Origin: Flaviflagellibacter deserti
GTDB taxonomy: Bacteria > Pseudomonadota > Alphaproteobacteria > Rhizobiales > Methylopilaceae
NCBI RefSeq assembly: GCF_042652085.1
Contig: NZ_JBHSJF010000006.1
Coordinates: 620,001-684,000, forward strand
Length of the DNA stretch: 64,000 nt
Direction: 5' to 3'
The notes under the pieces are model-generated. The model worked only from the letters and a program-made list of their open reading frames with translations. It was not told the DNA's origin and did not search any database. The position numbers and the translations under genes were made by a program. Below are positions 1 to 8,408 of the stretch, one piece after another (positions within the stretch are counted from its first letter, which is position 1; every line of letters starts with the position of its first letter).

Positions 1-503
1 TCTCGCTCGCGGTCGACAAGGTCTCCCGCAAGACGCGGTCCAAGGCGGAGCGCCATGCCTGGACCATGCACAATCTCGATCTGGTGCAAATGGCGCATGC
101 CAAGGACAAAAGGCCGTCCGAAATCTCCGGCGGCATGAAGCAGCGCGTCGGTATCGCCCGCGCTCTCGCGATGGAGCCGAAGGTGCTTCTGCTCGACGAG
201 CCGTTCGGAGCGCTCGACGCACTCACCAGGGCACATCTGCAGGACTCCGTCATGCAGATCCATGCGACGCTCGGCAACACCGTGATGATGATCACCCATG
301 ACGTCGACGAGGCGGTGCTTCTGTCCGACCGCATCGTGATGATGACGAACGGCCCGTCGGCGCGGATCGGCGAGATTCTCGACGTGCCGCTGGCGCGTCC
401 ACGCAAGCGGCTCGAACTGGTGTCAGACGCGGCGTACATCCGCTGCCGCCAGGCTGTCCTGAAGTTCCTCTACGAGCGCCACCGTTTCGTCGAGGCGGCG
501 TGA
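1..503 (+). CDS. nrtD: Nitrate ABC transporter ATP-binding protein, 3' part (partial)
   Basis: The last 166 codons of an ABC ATPase; the frame is open from base 3, so the start and Walker A lie outside the left edge. Visible are the ABC signature SGGMKQR, Walker B VLLLDEPFGALD with its catalytic Glu, and the switch His in MMITHDVDEA. The sequence style is that of the NrtD/SsuB/TauB family, which powers import of nitrate, sulfonates or taurine. The substrate is assigned as nitrate because the next five genes encode nitrate and nitrite reduction; that is inference from context. The stop overlaps the globin start (TGATG at 501-505), indicating translational coupling. The permease and binding protein are expected upstream. 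Confidence 0.88.
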   Translation, partial: SLAVDKVSRKTRSKAERHAWTMHNLDLVQMAHAKDKRPSEISGGMKQRVGIARALAMEPKVLLLDEPFGALDALTRAHLQDSVMQIHATLGNTVMMITHDVDEAVLLSDRIVMMTNGPSARIGEILDVPLARPRKRLELVSDAAYIRCRQAVLKFLYERHRFVEAA

Positions 504-931
504 TGGATGACCGTCACATCGCGCTCGTCCAGGAGAGCTTCCGGAAGGTTGCCCCGATTTCGGATGTCGCCGCCGATCTGTTCTACGGCCGCCTGTTCGA
601 GGCGGCTCCGCATCTGCGGGGGCTGTTCCCCGAGGATATGAGCGAGCAGAAGCGCAAGCTGATGATGATGCTTGCGACAGCCGTGAACGGCCTGACCAAG
701 CTCGAAACGATTGCGCCAGCCGTCGCGGCACTGGCGGTGCGGCACAACGATTACGGCGTCAAGCCGGAGCATTACGAGCCAGTCGGCGCGTCATTGATCT
801 GGACGCTGGAGCAGGGGCTCGGGGACGGCTTCACGCCGGATGTGCGCGAAGCCTGGGTCGAGACCTACACCTTTCTCGCGGGCTTCATGAAGGACGCCGC
901 CGCCTCCGCCGAGAAGGCGCGGGCGTCATGA
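503..931 (+). CDS. Single-domain globin of the nitrate operon
   Basis: 142-residue globin resembling the haem domain of flavohaemoglobin, without the reductase half. Likely haem-pocket residues are B10 Tyr (Y28), CD1 Phe (F42), distal Gln (Q49) and the proximal His (H81 in LAVRHNDYG), followed by the family motif GVKPEHYEPVG. Related single-domain globins occur in assimilatory nitrate operons such as Bradyrhizobium bjgb, where the protein detoxifies nitric oxide with the help of a partner flavoprotein. The ATG at 503 is chosen over a GTG at 500 because it overlaps the upstream stop (TGATG). Its own stop overlaps the next ATG (928-931). The NO role here is inferred from family and context. Confidence 0.9.
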   Translation: MDDRHIALVQESFRKVAPISDVAADLFYGRLFEAAPHLRGLFPEDMSEQKRKLMMMLATAVNGLTKLETIAPAVAALAVRHNDYGVKPEHYEPVGASLIWTLEQGLGDGFTPDVREAWVETYTFLAGFMKDAAASAEKARAS

Positions 932-2136
932 AGGACCGGCTCGTCGTCATTGGAAACGGCATGGCCGGTATCCGCGCGGTGGAGGAGATGCTGGCGCGCG
1001 CTCCGGGCCGCTTCGACATCACCGTGTTCGGCGCAGAGCCGCATTTCGCCTATAACAGGATCATGCTCTCGCCGGTCCTGGCCGGCGAGAAGAGCTTCGA
1101 CGACATCGTCTCGCATGGCGCCGATTGGTACGCGGAGGCGGGCGTCGAGCTTCGCCGTTCGGCTCCGGTCTCGGGGATCGACCCCGCGGCGCGTGAAGTA
1201 ATGACGAGCGCTGGCGAGCGCATCTCCTATGACAAACTGATCCTCGCCACCGGCTCGCATCCGATCATGCTGCCCCTGCCGGGAGCCGAGCTCGACGGTG
1301 TCGTGAGCTTTCGCGACGCATTCGACGTCGACCGGATGGTCGTGGCGGCCGGCCGCGGCGGCCGTGCGGTGGTTATCGGCGGCGGCCTGCTTGGACTTGA
1401 AGCGGCCAATGGTCTGTTGGCGCGCGGGATGAAGGTCACGGTCGTCCACCTGATGCCCGGCCTGATGGAACGCCAGCTCGACGTCGAGGCCGGGCGGATG
1501 CTCCGGCGCGAGCTGGAAGGGCGCGGGATCGAGGTTGTCACCGGCGCGGTGACGGAAGCCATTCTTGGCACCGACCGCGTGACCGGGGTGAAGCTGAAAC
1601 TCGGACCGGAGATCGAGGCCGATCTCGTAGTGATGGCGGTTGGCGTTCGGCCGAACGCGGATCTGGCGCGCAGCGCGGGTCTCGTCGTCGATCGCGGCGT
1701 GGTCGTCGACGACGAGATGCGGACTAGCGATCCGCATATCTTCGCGGTCGGCGAATGCGTCCAGCATCGCGGCTCCTGTTACGGGCTCGTCGCTCCGCTC
1801 TACGACATGGCGGCGGTATTGGCCAGGACGCTAGTGGGCGCGGGCGGTTCCTACGTTCCCGCGGCGACGGCCACGCGGCTGAAGGTGACCGGCATCGATT
1901 TGTTCTCGGCCGGCGATTTCGCGCCCGCCGAAGACCGCGAGGATGTCGTGCTGCGCGATCCCGGCCGTGGCGTCTATCGGCGACTCGTACTGAAGGACGA
2001 CCGGCTGATCGGCGCCGTGCTCTACGGCGACACCGCCGACGGCGCCTTCTTCTTCAATCTGATCCAGAGCGGCGCCGACACCGCGCCGATCCGCGACACC
2101 CTGATCTTCGGGCCCGCGCTTTGCGCGGCCGCATGA
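928..2136 (+). CDS. FAD-dependent NAD(P)H oxidoreductase, NirB N-terminal-like
   Basis: 402 residues equivalent to the FAD/NAD(P)H module of NirB-type nitrite reductases, standing alone without siroheme domains. The FAD-binding glycine motif is at the N-terminus (VVIGNGMAGIRAVEE), the NAD(P)H motif near residue 147 (VVIGGGLLGLEAA), and the second FAD motif near residue 270 (DPHIFAVGECVQ). The C-terminal region (about 310-400) is of the rubredoxin-reductase/NirB type. It resembles Flp of the Bradyrhizobium nitrate cluster, which supplies electrons to nitrate reductase and the globin. Here it sits directly after the globin with a 4-base overlap. A role in feeding NasA, which has a BFD-like domain, is inference. 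Confidence 0.88.
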   Translation: MKDRLVVIGNGMAGIRAVEEMLARAPGRFDITVFGAEPHFAYNRIMLSPVLAGEKSFDDIVSHGADWYAEAGVELRRSAPVSGIDPAAREVMTSAGERISYDKLILATGSHPIMLPLPGAELDGVVSFRDAFDVDRMVVAAGRGGRAVVIGGGLLGLEAANGLLARGMKVTVVHLMPGLMERQLDVEAGRMLRRELEGRGIEVVTGAVTEAILGTDRVTGVKLKLGPEIEADLVVMAVGVRPNADLARSAGLVVDRGVVVDDEMRTSDPHIFAVGECVQHRGSCYGLVAPLYDMAAVLARTLVGAGGSYVPAATATRLKVTGIDLFSAGDFAPAEDREDVVLRDPGRGVYRRLVLKDDRLIGAVLYGDTADGAFFFNLIQSGADTAPIRDTLIFGPALCAAA

Positions 2137-2140
2137 GGCG

Positions 2141-3946
2141 ATGATGAGCGGCGATTTTTCAGCGGAACAGAAACGCTATCTCGAAGGCTTCGTCTCGGGG
2201 CTGGGCGCGATGCGCTCGTCGCGCGGCCTGCCGCCACTCGGCGCGCGCGGCGGCGCGATGCCCGGAATGGCTCCGGCATCGGCCCCCGCCGAGCCCACTG
2301 GCCCGGACGCCGCCGGCCTCAAGGCGCAGCTCCGCACGGAAGCCGAGGGCAAGAAACTCGATCCCATCGAGATCGCCCGGCGCGAGGAAAACGGCCTCGA
2401 TTCCTACAGCCGGATGAAGAAGGCAGCGAAGGACGGCGTCTATCCGAAGGGGCCGGACATTCTGCGCTGGCGCTATCATGGCCTGTTCTTCGTCGGGCCG
2501 GCGCAGGACAGCTACATGGTCCGATTGCGCATCCCGAACGGGGTGATGACGCACTGGCAGTTCGCGAGTGTGGCCGATATCGCCGAGGCGCATGGCGGGC
2601 CATATGCCCATGTGACGACGCGGGCCAATCTGCAGGTTCGCGAGATTCCGGCGACCGACGGCATCCAGGTGCTGGAGAAGCTCGTTGCACTCGGCCTGAC
2701 CTGCAAGGGCTCAGGCGCCGACAACATCCGCAACGTCACCGGTACGCCGACGGCGGGCATCGATCCGCAAGAATTGCTCGATACCCGACCCTATGCCAGC
2801 GAGTGGCACCACCACATCCTGAATGATCGCTCGCTCTACGGTCTGCCGCGCAAGTTCAACGTGGCATTCGATGGCGCCGGACTGATCACGGCGCTCGAGG
2901 ATACCAACGATATCGGCTTCTCGGCGGTCGAGGTGAGGGACGGGTTCGGCGTCGAGGCCGGGGTCTGGTTCCGCCTTGCGCTCGGCGGCATCACCGGCCA
3001 CAAGGATCTGGCGCTGGACACCGGCGTCATCGTGAAGCCGGAGGACACGACCCGTGTCGCGGATGCGATCGTCCGCGTCTTCGTCGACCATGGCGACCGC
3101 ACCGATCGCAAGAAGGCGCGGCTGAAATACGTGCTCGACGCCTGGGGCTTCGACAAGTTCCTGGTCGAGGTCGAGGCGAAGCTTGGCGAGGCGCTCGTCC
3201 GCGTTCCAGGCGAAGCCGTGATCGAACGGCCGGCATCCGACCGGCAGGCGCATATCGGCGTCCACAAGCAGAAGCAGGATGGACTGAACTGGATCGGCGT
3301 GACGCTGCCGGTCGGCAAGATGACCGTCGAGCAGATGCGCGGGATCGCCAAGATTTCCCGCGATCTCGGTGACGGTGATATCCGGCTGACCGTCTGGCAG
3401 AACCTGCTGGTTTCAGGCGTCCGCGACGCGAACGTTGCGCTCGCCGTGGCGGCCATCGAGGCGATGGGGCTAGGGATTTCGGCGACAGCGGTACGGGCCG
3501 GCCTCGTCGCCTGCACCGGCAGCGAAGGATGCAAGTTCGCGGCGGCGCCGACCAAGCGCAATGCCGAGGAAATCGCGCTCCATTGCGACGCGACGGTGCA
3601 GGTCGATCGGCCGGTGAACATCCACCTGACCGGCTGCCACAACAGCTGTGCCCAGCATTACATCGGCGATATCGGCCTGATCGGTCAGCGCGTCACCGTC
3701 TCCGATGAGGGCGATACGGTCGATGGCTACAATGTCTGCGTCGGCGGCGGGTTCGGCCCCGATGCCGGTATCGGCCGCGAGCTCTTCCAGGACGTGAAGG
3801 CCGAGGACGCGCCGCGCCTCGTCGAGCGGATGCTGAAAGGCTGGATGGCCAATCGCTCGTCGGACGAGGAAAGCTTCGCCGACTTCACCCGCCGTCACGA
3901 GATCGACCAACTGACCGCGATCTTCGCGGCGGAGGCCGCGGAATGA
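2141..3946 (+). CDS. nirA: Siroheme assimilatory nitrite reductase, NirA type
   Basis: 601-residue hemoprotein of the ferredoxin-nitrite/sulfite reductase family, which reduces nitrite to ammonium with six electrons at a coupled siroheme/[4Fe-4S] centre. The two half-domain repeat is visible, and the cluster-siroheme cysteines are C458 and C464 (CTGSEGC) with C499 and C503 (CHNSC). GDADIR-like contacts (GDGDIRLTVWQNLL) precede them. Nitrite rather than sulfite is preferred because of the operon. The N-terminal 20 residues carry FSAEQKRYLEGFVSG, closely matched in the next protein. Start may be 2141 or the adjacent ATG at 2144. The stop overlaps the next start at 3943-3946. Confidence 0.9.
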   Translation: MMSGDFSAEQKRYLEGFVSGLGAMRSSRGLPPLGARGGAMPGMAPASAPAEPTGPDAAGLKAQLRTEAEGKKLDPIEIARREENGLDSYSRMKKAAKDGVYPKGPDILRWRYHGLFFVGPAQDSYMVRLRIPNGVMTHWQFASVADIAEAHGGPYAHVTTRANLQVREIPATDGIQVLEKLVALGLTCKGSGADNIRNVTGTPTAGIDPQELLDTRPYASEWHHHILNDRSLYGLPRKFNVAFDGAGLITALEDTNDIGFSAVEVRDGFGVEAGVWFRLALGGITGHKDLALDTGVIVKPEDTTRVADAIVRVFVDHGDRTDRKKARLKYVLDAWGFDKFLVEVEAKLGEALVRVPGEAVIERPASDRQAHIGVHKQKQDGLNWIGVTLPVGKMTVEQMRGIAKISRDLGDGDIRLTVWQNLLVSGVRDANVALAVAAIEAMGLGISATAVRAGLVACTGSEGCKFAAAPTKRNAEEIALHCDATVQVDRPVNIHLTGCHNSCAQHYIGDIGLIGQRVTVSDEGDTVDGYNVCVGGGFGPDAGIGRELFQDVKAEDAPRLVERMLKGWMANRSSDEESFADFTRRHEIDQLTAIFAAEAAE

Positions 3947-5559
3947 GCGTTCAGCCGTCACCCTTCTTCTCGCCGGTCCTTCCGGACAATGCCCCGTTCT
4001 CGTCCGAGCAGCGGGCCTGGCTGAACGGCTTCTTTGCCGGGATGTTGTCGCTCGACGGCGCCGGCCCGGCGAGCCTGTCGTCGGAGCAGGCCGCTGCCTT
4101 CATGCCCGGACTGCCGGGTACGGCAGAACCAGCCGAAGTCGACGACGGCGCGCCGTGGCACGACCCCACCATGGCGATGGACGAGCGCATGGCCCTGGCC
4201 GACGGCAAGCCGCTGAAGCGCCGGATGATGGCGGCAATGGCGCAGCAGGACTGCGGCCAGTGCGGCTACAATTGCGAAGACTATTCGAACGCGATCGCTC
4301 TCAAGAAAGAGGAGCGCCTCAATCTTTGCCAGCCCGGCGGCAAGGAGACGATGCGCATGCTGAAGAAGCTCGCCGCGGAACTCGACGGTGGCGCGGCTCC
4401 GGCAGTTGAGGCAAAGGCTGAGACGCAGGCGGCGCCCGCCTCGGCACCGGGGCGCTCGCGGGAGCACCCCGTCGACGCGACCTTCCTGAGCCGGTCGCGG
4501 CTGAACAAGGGTGCGTCCGCCAAGGAGACCTGGCACGTCGAGTTCCAGCTTCCCGACGGACTGGACTACGCCGCCGGCGACAGCTTCGGCCTGATGCCGG
4601 TGAACGACGCGGGCCTGGTCGACGCGATCATGGCGCGGCTCGGTCTCGCGGCCGATGCGACAGCCGACGGCAAGTCCGTGCGTGACGTGCTGCTGCGCGA
4701 GAAGGCGATCGGCGCTGCCCCCGACGCTTTGTTCGCGCTGATCGGCGAGATGGCCGAGGACCCCGACGAGAAGGTGAAGCTGGCGCGGATGGCCGAAGGC
4801 GAGGACCCCGACGGCGATCTCGACGTGACTGACGTCTTGGCCGCGCTCGACAAGTCGCCGTCCACCATGCTGGAAGCGGGCGCTTTCCTCTCGGTGCTCG
4901 ACCCGCTGCAGCCGCGCCTCTATTCGATCTCGTCGAGCCCGAAGGCACAGGCCGGACGGTTGACGCTGACCGTCGACGCCGTTCGCTACGAGATCGGCTC
5001 CCGGGAACGGCTGGGCGTCGCATCGACATTCCTCGCTGGACGTATCGGCGAGGGAGCAAAACTCCCGGTGTATGTACAGAAGGCGCACGGGTTTGCTCTG
5101 CCGGCGGACGGCAGCGTGCCGATCATCATGGTCGGGCCCGGCACCGGCATCGCCCCGTTCCGCGCATTCCTCCAGGATCGGCTGGCGACTTCGGCGACCG
5201 GCGGTGCGTGGCTGTTCTTCGGCCATCAGCGGCGAGACAACGACTTCTTCTACGAGGAGGAATTGGCGGGTCTCCAGACGGCCGGAGCGCTGACGAAGCT
5301 GTCGCTCGCCTGGTCGCGCGACGGCGACAGGAAGGTGTATGTACAGGACCGGATGCGCGAAGAGGGCGCCGAGCTCTATCAATGGCTTGAGCGTGGCGCG
5401 CATTTCTACATCTGCGGCGACGCCAAGCGCATGGCGGCCGATGTCGACCGGGCGCTGCATGCGATCGTCGAGGAGCACCGTGGTTGCGATGCGGTGGCGG
5501 CTAAGACCTATGTCGCCGCGTTGAAGGCGGCGCATCGGTACCAGGCCGATGTGTATTGA
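3943..5559 (+). CDS. CysJ-like FAD/NADPH reductase with an N-terminal Fe-S motif, no flavodoxin domain
   Basis: 538 residues, usually annotated as sulfite reductase alpha subunit. The C-terminal half is a diflavin-reductase type FNR: FAD motif RLYSISSSPK near 326, NADPH motif GPGTGIAPFRAFLQ near 399, ICGDAKRMAADVDRAL near 490, and a terminal Tyr. No flavodoxin domain is present. Instead, residues 104-129 hold C104-x2-C107-x3-C111-x17-C129 followed by PGG, resembling the small four-Cys Fe-S domain of RnfB-like proteins. Residues 19-33 repeat the N-terminal motif of NirA. It is translationally coupled to nirA (ATGA). I infer NADPH to FAD to Fe-S to NirA electron flow; delivery to NasA is the alternative. 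Confidence 0.85.
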   Translation: MSVQPSPFFSPVLPDNAPFSSEQRAWLNGFFAGMLSLDGAGPASLSSEQAAAFMPGLPGTAEPAEVDDGAPWHDPTMAMDERMALADGKPLKRRMMAAMAQQDCGQCGYNCEDYSNAIALKKEERLNLCQPGGKETMRMLKKLAAELDGGAAPAVEAKAETQAAPASAPGRSREHPVDATFLSRSRLNKGASAKETWHVEFQLPDGLDYAAGDSFGLMPVNDAGLVDAIMARLGLAADATADGKSVRDVLLREKAIGAAPDALFALIGEMAEDPDEKVKLARMAEGEDPDGDLDVTDVLAALDKSPSTMLEAGAFLSVLDPLQPRLYSISSSPKAQAGRLTLTVDAVRYEIGSRERLGVASTFLAGRIGEGAKLPVYVQKAHGFALPADGSVPIIMVGPGTGIAPFRAFLQDRLATSATGGAWLFFGHQRRDNDFFYEEELAGLQTAGALTKLSLAWSRDGDRKVYVQDRMREEGAELYQWLERGAHFYICGDAKRMAADVDRALHAIVEEHRGCDAVAAKTYVAALKAAHRYQADVY

Positions 5560-5586
5560 GGTGGGTGTTTTTCTTTCTCCGCCGTC

Positions 5587-5651
5587 ATGCTCCGGCTTGA
5601 CCGGAGCATCCATCAGCAGCGTCGCACGGGTCCTCCGGTCTAGCCGGAGGA
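5587..5651. repeat. Nested palindromic intergenic element (type A, copy 1)
   Basis: Two palindromes lie in the gap between the flavoprotein and nitrate reductase genes: 5587-5609 (about 10-bp arms around a TTGAC core) and 5631-5651 (TCCTCCGG arm). The same design recurs at 20078-20167, 36489-36574 and 36583-36676. The element sits inside an operon, so it could form an RNA hairpin that shapes expression of nasA relative to upstream genes. It resembles the short palindromic repeats scattered in rhizobial genomes; I cannot assign a named family. Confidence 0.8.
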
Positions 5652-5694
5652 CGACGACTTATAAATGCCTGGCCTCAGAGGCGTCGTCTCGTCC

Positions 5695-8364
5695 ATGACC
5701 GCGCATTCCGCCGATCACGAGCCGGTTCGTACCACGTGCCCTTATTGCGGTACGGGATGCGGGGTCCTGGGCGGGCCGGCGCCCATGACGCCGGGCGATC
5801 CCGAACATCCGACCAATTTCGGCCGCGTCTGTGCCAAGGGCTCGGCACTTGGCGAGACGCTGGGACTGGAAAACCGCCTGCTGCATCCGATGGTCGGCGG
5901 ACGGCGTGCGAGCTGGGACGAGGCACTCGACCTGACCGCGCGCCGCTTCGCCGAGGCGGTCGAAAAGCACGGGCCGGATTCGGTCGCCTTCTATGTCTCG
6001 GGCCAGCTCCTGACCGAGGACTATTACGTCGCCAACAAGCTGATGAAAGGCTTCATCGGCTCGGGGAACATCGACACCAATTCCCGGCTCTGCATGGCCT
6101 CCTCGGTTGCTGGCCACAGGCGAGCATTCGGCGAGGATCTCGTGCCTTGCAGCTACGAGGACCTCGACGAGGCTGATCTTGTCGTGCTCGTCGGCTCGAA
6201 TGCCGCCTGGTGCCACCCGATCCTGTTCCGGCGGCTGACCGATGCGCGGGCGCGGCGTGGGACGAAGATCGTGGCGATCGATCCACGCCGGACCGCGACG
6301 GCTGCCGACGCCGATCTCTTCCTGCCGGTCCAGCCGGGGACCGATGTCCTGCTGTTCAACGGACTGTTGGCCCATCTGGCGCGAGTCGGCCGGATCGACC
6401 GCGACTTCGTCTCGGAACACACCAACGGCTTCGAGGATGCGCTGGCCAAGGCGCAGTCCGACGCGCCGGAGTTTTACGCGATCGCCGAGGAATGCGGCGT
6501 TCCGTTCGATGATCTCGTCGCGTTCTATGACCTGTTCGCCGCAACCGAGCGCACGGTTACCGTCTATTCGCAGGGTGTGAACCAGTCGTCGCGCGGCACG
6601 GACAAGGTCAACGCGATCATCAATTGCCATCTGGCGACCGGCCGGATCGGCCATGCCGGCATGGGCCCGTTCTCGTTCACCGGCCAGCCGAATGCGATGG
6701 GCGGGCGCGAGGTCGGCGGACTGGCGAACCAGCTCGCCGCGCATATGACGTTGGAGAACCCGGCCGATCTGGATCGCGTGCAGCGGTTCTGGAAAACACA
6801 GAAGCTCGCGACCGCGTCGGGGCTCAAGGCGGTCGACATGTTCGATGCGCTGGCTGACGGCAGGATCAAGGCGCTGTGGGTGATGGGGACCAATCCAGCG
6901 GCGAGCATGCCGAACGGCAACCAGGTGCGGAAGGCGCTGGCCAATTGCGATTTTCTCGTCGTGTCCGATTGCGTCCCGGGGACCGACACGGCACGCCATG
7001 CCGACGTGCTGTTTCCGGCCGCCGGATGGGGCGAGAAGGACGGTACGGTCACGAATAGCGAGCGGCGGATTTCGCGCCAGCGGGCTTTCATGCCGCTGCC
7101 GGGCGAGACGCGTCCGGATTGGCGGATCGTCTGCGATGTCGCACAGCGGATGGGGTTCGGCGAGGCATTCGGCTTCCGGAACGCGGCATCGATCTTTCGC
7201 GAGCACGCGGCTTTATCGGCGTTCGAAAACCACGGTGAGCGGGTCTTCGATATCGGCGGCCTCGCCGATCTGACGGACCATGAATTCGAGGCGCTGAAAC
7301 CGGTGCAATGGCCGGTGCCGGCGGGCCAACGGGCTGGAACCGCGCGACTGTTCTGCGACAGGCGTTTCCCGACGCCGGACGGCCGGGCGCGGTTCATTGC
7401 GGTGGGTCAGCAGGCTCCGGCGAACGCGACGGGGCAGGGGCATCCCGTCGTCCTCAATACCGGGAGGCTGCGTGACCAATGGCACACGATGACCCGGACC
7501 GGCGAGGTTGCGCGGCTGATGGCGCAGGCTCCCGAACCGGTGCTGGAACTGAACCCGGCTGACGCGATTTCGTTGGGGATCGCAGACGGCGGGTTCGCCG
7601 AAGTATCGAGCGCGTGGGGACGAGCAGTGGCGCGCGTGCGGGTGACCACCGACCAGACGAAGGGTCAGGCCTTTTTGCCGATGCACTGGACGGACGACGT
7701 CACCGCCCATGGTTCACCGGGGCGAGTTGCAAATCCGGCCTGCGACGCGGTGTCGGGCCAGCCGGAACTGAAGCATACCCCGGCGCGTCTGGCGCCGTTC
7801 GCTGCGCGCTGGGAAGGACTTTTCCTGTCACGCCGGCGCTTCCGTCCCAGGGGGTTCGGCTACTGGGCGCGATCGGCCGTTCCCGGCGGTTATGCGTATC
7901 GGCTTGCGGGGTTGGAGCCGGCGGGAGAAGGGATCGTCCTCGGCCTTTCGCTGATGGCGAGCCAGAACGGGCTTCTCGACTATCATGACCGGCAGCGAGG
8001 TCTTTTCCGCGCGGCGGCGCTGGACGATGGCGGCGCGATGACCGAGTGCCTGATGGTGGGTGGTCCCGCCGGCCTGCCGGACCCCGTCTGGCTGATGGAA
8101 TTGTTCGCCGACAGGCGCGTTGTGACGGCCGGAGAGCGGCGAGTTCTGCTCGGAGCGCGGTCGGTCACGCCCCAGCCGTCCGAGGGGCGGATCGTCTGCT
8201 CGTGCTTCGGCGTCGGCGAGGAGCGGATCCGCCGGGCGATCCGGGATGGGGTCGGCGATACGGCGGCGCTTGGGCGGGTGCTGAAATGCGGCACGAATTG
8301 CGGCTCGTGCCTGCCGGAATTGCGCGACCTCGTCTCGCAAGAAGCGCCGGCGGTTCCGGCATAA
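5695..8364 (+). CDS. nasA: Assimilatory nitrate reductase catalytic subunit with C-terminal BFD-like domain
   Basis: 889-residue molybdopterin oxidoreductase that reduces nitrate to nitrite in the cytoplasm. The N-terminal [4Fe-4S] ligands are C15, C18, C22 and C46 (CPYCGTGC and GRVCAKG), followed by the bis-MGD domains and a molydopterin dinucleotide-binding region near residues 580-690. The last 60 residues form a BFD-like [2Fe-2S] domain (C835-x-C837, C865, C869 and nearby C872), as in Klebsiella-type NasA, which lets the protein take electrons from a separate reductase. No signal peptide. I chose ATG 5695 because homologues begin shortly before the first Cys cluster; an in-frame ATG at 5665 would add ten residues, and neither has a strong ribosome site. 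Confidence 0.92.
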   Translation: MTAHSADHEPVRTTCPYCGTGCGVLGGPAPMTPGDPEHPTNFGRVCAKGSALGETLGLENRLLHPMVGGRRASWDEALDLTARRFAEAVEKHGPDSVAFYVSGQLLTEDYYVANKLMKGFIGSGNIDTNSRLCMASSVAGHRRAFGEDLVPCSYEDLDEADLVVLVGSNAAWCHPILFRRLTDARARRGTKIVAIDPRRTATAADADLFLPVQPGTDVLLFNGLLAHLARVGRIDRDFVSEHTNGFEDALAKAQSDAPEFYAIAEECGVPFDDLVAFYDLFAATERTVTVYSQGVNQSSRGTDKVNAIINCHLATGRIGHAGMGPFSFTGQPNAMGGREVGGLANQLAAHMTLENPADLDRVQRFWKTQKLATASGLKAVDMFDALADGRIKALWVMGTNPAASMPNGNQVRKALANCDFLVVSDCVPGTDTARHADVLFPAAGWGEKDGTVTNSERRISRQRAFMPLPGETRPDWRIVCDVAQRMGFGEAFGFRNAASIFREHAALSAFENHGERVFDIGGLADLTDHEFEALKPVQWPVPAGQRAGTARLFCDRRFPTPDGRARFIAVGQQAPANATGQGHPVVLNTGRLRDQWHTMTRTGEVARLMAQAPEPVLELNPADAISLGIADGGFAEVSSAWGRAVARVRVTTDQTKGQAFLPMHWTDDVTAHGSPGRVANPACDAVSGQPELKHTPARLAPFAARWEGLFLSRRRFRPRGFGYWARSAVPGGYAYRLAGLEPAGEGIVLGLSLMASQNGLLDYHDRQRGLFRAAALDDGGAMTECLMVGGPAGLPDPVWLMELFADRRVVTAGERRVLLGARSVTPQPSEGRIVCSCFGVGEERIRRAIRDGVGDTAALGRVLKCGTNCGSCLPELRDLVSQEAPAVPA

Positions 8365-8365
8365 A

Positions 8366-8395
8366 AACCCCCGCTCCGTTGCCGAAGCGGGGGTT
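8366..8395. terminator. Bidirectional terminator between nasA and the BA14K gene
   Basis: A perfect 10-bp stem (AACCCCCGCT with AGCGGGGGTT) around a 10-base loop starts one base after the nasA stop. It has A residues on the left and few T residues on the right, so it should act best on the reverse strand while still ending the nitrate operon. Confidence 0.75.
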
Positions 8396-8408
8396 CGTCT
8401 GGGTCGCC

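Noticed and set aside
3958..5613. 551-codon reverse frame opposite the flavoprotein gene
   Set aside because: Shadow frame; the forward strand has intact FAD and NADPH motifs.
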